From DATDVC01 sp964601125 (GTDB lineage Bacteria; Patescibacteriota; Minisyncoccia; Phycocordibacterales; WO2-35-19), in contig CAZRKB010000025.1 in the NCBI GenBank assembly GCA_964601125.1, positions 1 through 7,154 on the forward strand: 7,154 nucleotides of DNA, given 5' to 3'. Positions 4,786 through 7,154 of the stretch are shown here, piece after piece. The position numbers and the translations under genes were made by a program. Within the stretch, counting starts at the first letter, position 1; the number at the start of each line of letters is the position of its first letter. The notes below the pieces were generated by a model that was not told where the DNA came from, did no database searches, and saw only the letters and a list, made by a program, of their open reading frames with translations.

Positions 4786-4826
4786 TCCCCTCTCCTGTGT
4801 CTAGGAGAGGGGTTAGGGGTGAGGTC
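4786..4826 (+). repeat. REP-like palindromic repeat between dnaB and recR
   Basis: A 10-bp perfect stem, CCCCTCTCCT (4787-4796) with AGGAGAGGGG (4803-4812) and a 6-nt loop, is followed by GGTTAGGGGTGAGG. This arrangement resembles dispersed REP-type sequences found in many bacterial genomes, whose translation reads LTPNPSP, as it does here on the minus strand. The element overlaps the dnaB stop codon (4825-4827). It has no T-run, so it is more likely an mRNA-stabilising or dispersed element than a terminator. Confidence 0.65.
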
Positions 4827-6219
4827 AGAAATCCCTAAACTCCGCTTCGGCACCGGTAAATTCAGCCTTTTCCAAAGGTTGAAATGTCGCTTTTCTTTCA
4901 TTAAAGAAGAGTTCGACTTTGCCTGTGGCACCATTGCGATGCTTTTCGATAAGAATTTCTGCAATATTCGTCTTTTCTGAATCTTCAGTACGATTAGCCT
5001 TATCTTCACGATGGATAAACATGACTACGTCGGCATCCTGCTCGATAGAACCCGAATCCCGAAGATCAGAGAGCTTAGGTTTACCACCTCTTTGTTCGAC
5101 TGCTCTAGAAAGCTGTGAGAGCGCAAGCACCGGCACATCAAGTTCGCGCGCTAGGTTTTTTAGAGAACGAGAAATCTCAGTCACTTGTTGTACGGTCGAA
5201 TCAACATTCCTTGTTTGAGTCGGCACCATGAGCTGAAGGTAATCAACCACGATAAGCCCAAGACCTTTTTCATTTTTAAGACGACGTGCCACCGCCCGCA
5301 TTTTTAAGATGTTGTTACCGGGCTGATCATCTATATAGATCGGGGCTTTCGAAAGTGTGTCTATAGCGGAGCGTAGAGAGTCCCAAACCATTTGATCGTT
5401 TTTATGGAGCCTACCAGTGCGAAGACTCCACGCATCAACGTTTGATTGAGCAGCGAGCATCCTGTCCACCAACTGTTGAGAGCTCATTTCGAGCGAAAAT
5501 ATACCTACTGGAATGTTGTTAAAAACAGCTGCCTGGCGGGCAATATCAAGAGCCAAAGAAGTTTTTCCGACTGAAGGTCTGGCCGCCAAGATAACCAAGT
5601 CAGATTTTTGTAGACCCGAAAGTTTGTCATCCAACGCTTTAAATCCAGTAGGGACACCACGAAGACCGCCGTCTGAATTATGCAGTTTGTCGAGCCTCTC
5701 CCACGCCTCGCTCAACTCTGACTTGAGTTCTATAAATTTGTGGACGCTCGCTATGTTGGTAACGTCATAAATTCTTTTTTGGGCTTGATCAAGCAAATTT
5801 TCAAGCTCTTCGGCTTCGTCATACCCAAGAGACGATATGAAGTCTGCCGCTCCGATCAAGTTTCTGGCGATATGTTTTTTTTGGATTATCGCGGCATAAT
5901 ATGCGGCATTTGAAGCAGAAGGGACTGAATTAACAAGTTCGGAAAGATAACTGTTGCCGCCGATTTGCTCGAGTAGTCCCTTTTCTTTTAAACGCGCCGC
6001 CACAGTGAGCAGATCGGTTGGATTGCGCTTGCCCCAAAGCTCTATTATCGTCTCGAAAATTATTCGATGCTTCTCAAAATAAAAAGATGATGGGTGAGTA
6101 ATATCAGCCACTTCATACATTACTTCTGGGCGTAACATGATGGAACCAAGTAAGGCCTGCTCGGCGTCCATGTTGTGGGGGGGTACCCTCAAACCAGTTT
6201 TTTTCAGGTTGCTACTCAT
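4825..6219 (-). CDS. dnaB: Replicative DNA helicase DnaB
   Basis: 464 residues, normal for DnaB. The N-terminal domain starts with RVPPHNMDAEQALLGS (11-26). The C-terminal RecA-like motor holds Walker A (ARPSVGKTS, 213-221), the FSLEMS motif with Glu244, Walker B (IVVDYLQL, 323-330), LRDSGSIEQDADVV (386-399) and the arginine-finger motif KHRNG (426-430). No intein interrupts the helicase motifs. It unwinds DNA at the replication fork as a hexamer. The start ATG 6219 lacks a Shine-Dalgarno; a -10-like TATTAT sits 7 nt upstream, suggesting a leaderless mRNA. The C-terminal tail after FQPL (445-448) is short and acidic, and its stop lies in the REP-like repeat. It is first in the minus-strand series with recR. 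Confidence 0.98.
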   Translation of the reverse strand: MSSNLKKTGLRVPPHNMDAEQALLGSIMLRPEVMYEVADITHPSSFYFEKHRIIFETIIELWGKRNPTDLLTVAARLKEKGLLEQIGGNSYLSELVNSVPSASNAAYYAAIIQKKHIARNLIGAADFISSLGYDEAEELENLLDQAQKRIYDVTNIASVHKFIELKSELSEAWERLDKLHNSDGGLRGVPTGFKALDDKLSGLQKSDLVILAARPSVGKTSLALDIARQAAVFNNIPVGIFSLEMSSQQLVDRMLAAQSNVDAWSLRTGRLHKNDQMVWDSLRSAIDTLSKAPIYIDDQPGNNILKMRAVARRLKNEKGLGLIVVDYLQLMVPTQTRNVDSTVQQVTEISRSLKNLARELDVPVLALSQLSRAVEQRGGKPKLSDLRDSGSIEQDADVVMFIHREDKANRTEDSEKTNIAEILIEKHRNGATGKVELFFNERKATFQPLEKAEFTGAEAEFRDF

Positions 6220-6226
6220 TGACCAT

Positions 6227-6232
6227 ATAATA
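6227..6232 (-). promoter_or_regulatory. Possible -10 box of dnaB, leaderless start
   Basis: On the minus strand TATTAT ends 7 nt before the dnaB ATG, so transcription would start at or next to the start codon. The -35 region (about plus 6249-6255) is weak. Confidence 0.35.
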
Positions 6233-6312
6233 AATCAATCAAGCCAGTCTTAAAACTTTCGTTTGCCTATAAACTGTGACTTAAAGGTGGAAAACTAAAA
6301 AGTTGTTTTGCA

Positions 6313-6321
6313 TGCTATAAT
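6313..6321 (+). promoter_or_regulatory. Extended -10 promoter of htpX, leaderless start
   Basis: TGCTATAAT is a perfect extended -10 element (TG at 6313-6314, TATAAT at 6316-6321). Counting 7 nt from its end places +1 on the A of the htpX ATG at 6328. No -35 box is evident, as is usual for extended -10 promoters. Confidence 0.6.
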
Positions 6322-6327
6322 GAGCTT

Positions 6328-7154
6328 ATGGCAAGCGTTTATTCCACGCAAAGTTCCAATATTTGGAAAACATACCTCCTCATGGCGTTGTTTTTTGTGG
6401 TCATTGGTGCCTTGGGATTTTTCGTATCTGAATATTATAGTGCGCCTGAGATTTTTTATTTCGCCATCATTCTAAGTCTTTTTATGAACGTATTGAGCTA
6501 TTGGTATTCTGATAAAATAATCCTTTCCATTTCTAAAGCAAGAGAGGCGAGCAGGGAAGAGTTTTTTGATCTTTACACGATAACCGAAAACCTATCGATC
6601 ACCGCCGGTCTCCCTATGCCACGCCTTTATGTCATAAACGATCCCGCTCCAAACGCCTTCGCTACAGGAAGAGATAAAAATCATGCCGTAGTCGCTGTAA
6701 CCACAGGCCTTTTGAGTAGATTGAACAGAAGCGAGCTCGAGGGAGTGGTGGCGCATGAACTTTCTCATATAGGAAATCGTGACATATTACTGATGAGTGT
6801 CGTCGTAGTTTTGGTCGGACTTATTTCCATACTATCAGACATGTTTCTTCGAAGTATGTGGTTTGGCGGAAGCAACAAAGAAAACAAGGGAAGCGCTGGG
6901 GGCATACTTGCGATTGTTGGAATTGTGCTGATTGTACTGTCTCCTCTTATTGCCACGCTAATAAAACTCGCCATATCGAGAAGGAGAGAGTACTTAGCCG
7001 ATGCATCGGGAGCTTTACTTACTAGATACCCAGAAGGTTTAGCGAGTGCTCTTGAAAAAATATCGAGCTATAACGCTCCTATGCAAAATCCTCATGCCGC
7101 CACTGCACATCTTTTCATCTCTAATCCCTTCGGCAATAAAAAAATGTCTCTCTC
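6328..7154 (+). CDS. htpX: HtpX-family membrane zinc metalloprotease (3' end outside window)
   Basis: At least 275 residues from ATG 6328, running off the right edge without a stop. There are two N-terminal membrane segments (about 15-34 and 41-58) and a cytosolic stretch with PMPRLYVINDPAPNAFATGR (97-115). The M48 zinc site HELSH is at 143-147, followed by GNRD. Two further hydrophobic segments follow (about 153-172 and 191-214), then REYLADASG (220-228) with Glu221 as third zinc ligand. HtpX degrades misfolded membrane proteins at the cytoplasmic face. It is divergent from dnaB, the two sharing a 108-bp intergenic region. The start is supported by the extended -10 element placed for a leaderless mRNA; there is no Shine-Dalgarno. 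Confidence 0.96.
   Translation, partial: MASVYSTQSSNIWKTYLLMALFFVVIGALGFFVSEYYSAPEIFYFAIILSLFMNVLSYWYSDKIILSISKAREASREEFFDLYTITENLSITAGLPMPRLYVINDPAPNAFATGRDKNHAVVAVTTGLLSRLNRSELEGVVAHELSHIGNRDILLMSVVVVLVGLISILSDMFLRSMWFGGSNKENKGSAGGILAIVGIVLIVLSPLIATLIKLAISRRREYLADASGALLTRYPEGLASALEKISSYNAPMQNPHAATAHLFISNPFGNKKMSL

Noticed and set aside
4650..5009. 119-aa minus-strand frame across the dnaB-recR junction
   Set aside because: It is an out-of-frame shadow of dnaB and recR joined by translated REP-like sequence.
6177..6183. Run of seven G (C on the coding strand) near the dnaB start as a frameshift site
   Set aside because: The reading frame on both sides gives the normal DnaB N-terminus (RVPPHN then AEQALLG), so there is no sign of a shift or sequencing error.

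Overview
The window looks like chromosomal DNA of a small-genome bacterium, most plausibly of the Candidate Phyla Radiation (Patescibacteria/Parcubacteria-like). This is an inference from the compact gene set, the weak or absent Shine-Dalgarno sequences, promoter -10 boxes placed about 7 nt before several start codons (leaderless mRNAs), and the unusual neighbourhood of rplU, recR, dnaB, a VKOR-family protein and htpX. No marker in the window fixes the taxonomy.

Positions 1-2790 hold what I read as a compact, single-effector CRISPR-Cas locus. From left to right it contains: a CRISPR repeat at the window edge (1-39); a structured RNA/leader transcribed leftwards (232 to 40); a rightward gene for a small TnpB/Cas12-like RuvC protein (320-1585, 421 aa) with a strong terminator; a rightward gene for a short Cas1 (1646-2395) that lacks the usual N-terminal beta domain; a mini-array of three repeats and two spacers (2395-2559) transcribed leftwards; and a second copy of the structured leader (2560-2752). 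Positions 1-232 and 2521-2752 are identical over 232 bp, in direct orientation, exactly 2520 bp apart. Each copy ends at the predicted start site of a leftward sigma70-type promoter, but the two promoters differ in sequence. The conserved unit therefore appears to be an RNA (leader plus first repeat), not a DNA segment with its promoter. No cas2, cas4 or larger effector lies in the window.

Positions 2821-7154 are ordinary chromosome. rplU (ribosomal protein L21) is on the plus strand. A minus-strand series follows, in transcription order dnaB, recR, a VKOR-family membrane oxidoreductase and a 70-aa unknown protein. htpX is divergent from dnaB and runs off the right edge. A REP-like palindrome sits between dnaB and recR.

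Proposed working model (inference): Cas1 would capture spacers into one or both arrays, the leftward transcript would supply guide RNA together with a structured scaffold carrying short anti-repeats, and the TnpB/Cas12-like protein would be the RNA-guided effector. Its RuvC-II glutamate appears to be replaced and it lacks the C-terminal zinc ribbon, so it may bind rather than cut DNA. The combination of a ~420-aa effector, Cas1 without Cas2, ~39-nt repeats with 31-32-nt spacers, and duplicated structured leaders does not match a subtype that I can name with confidence.
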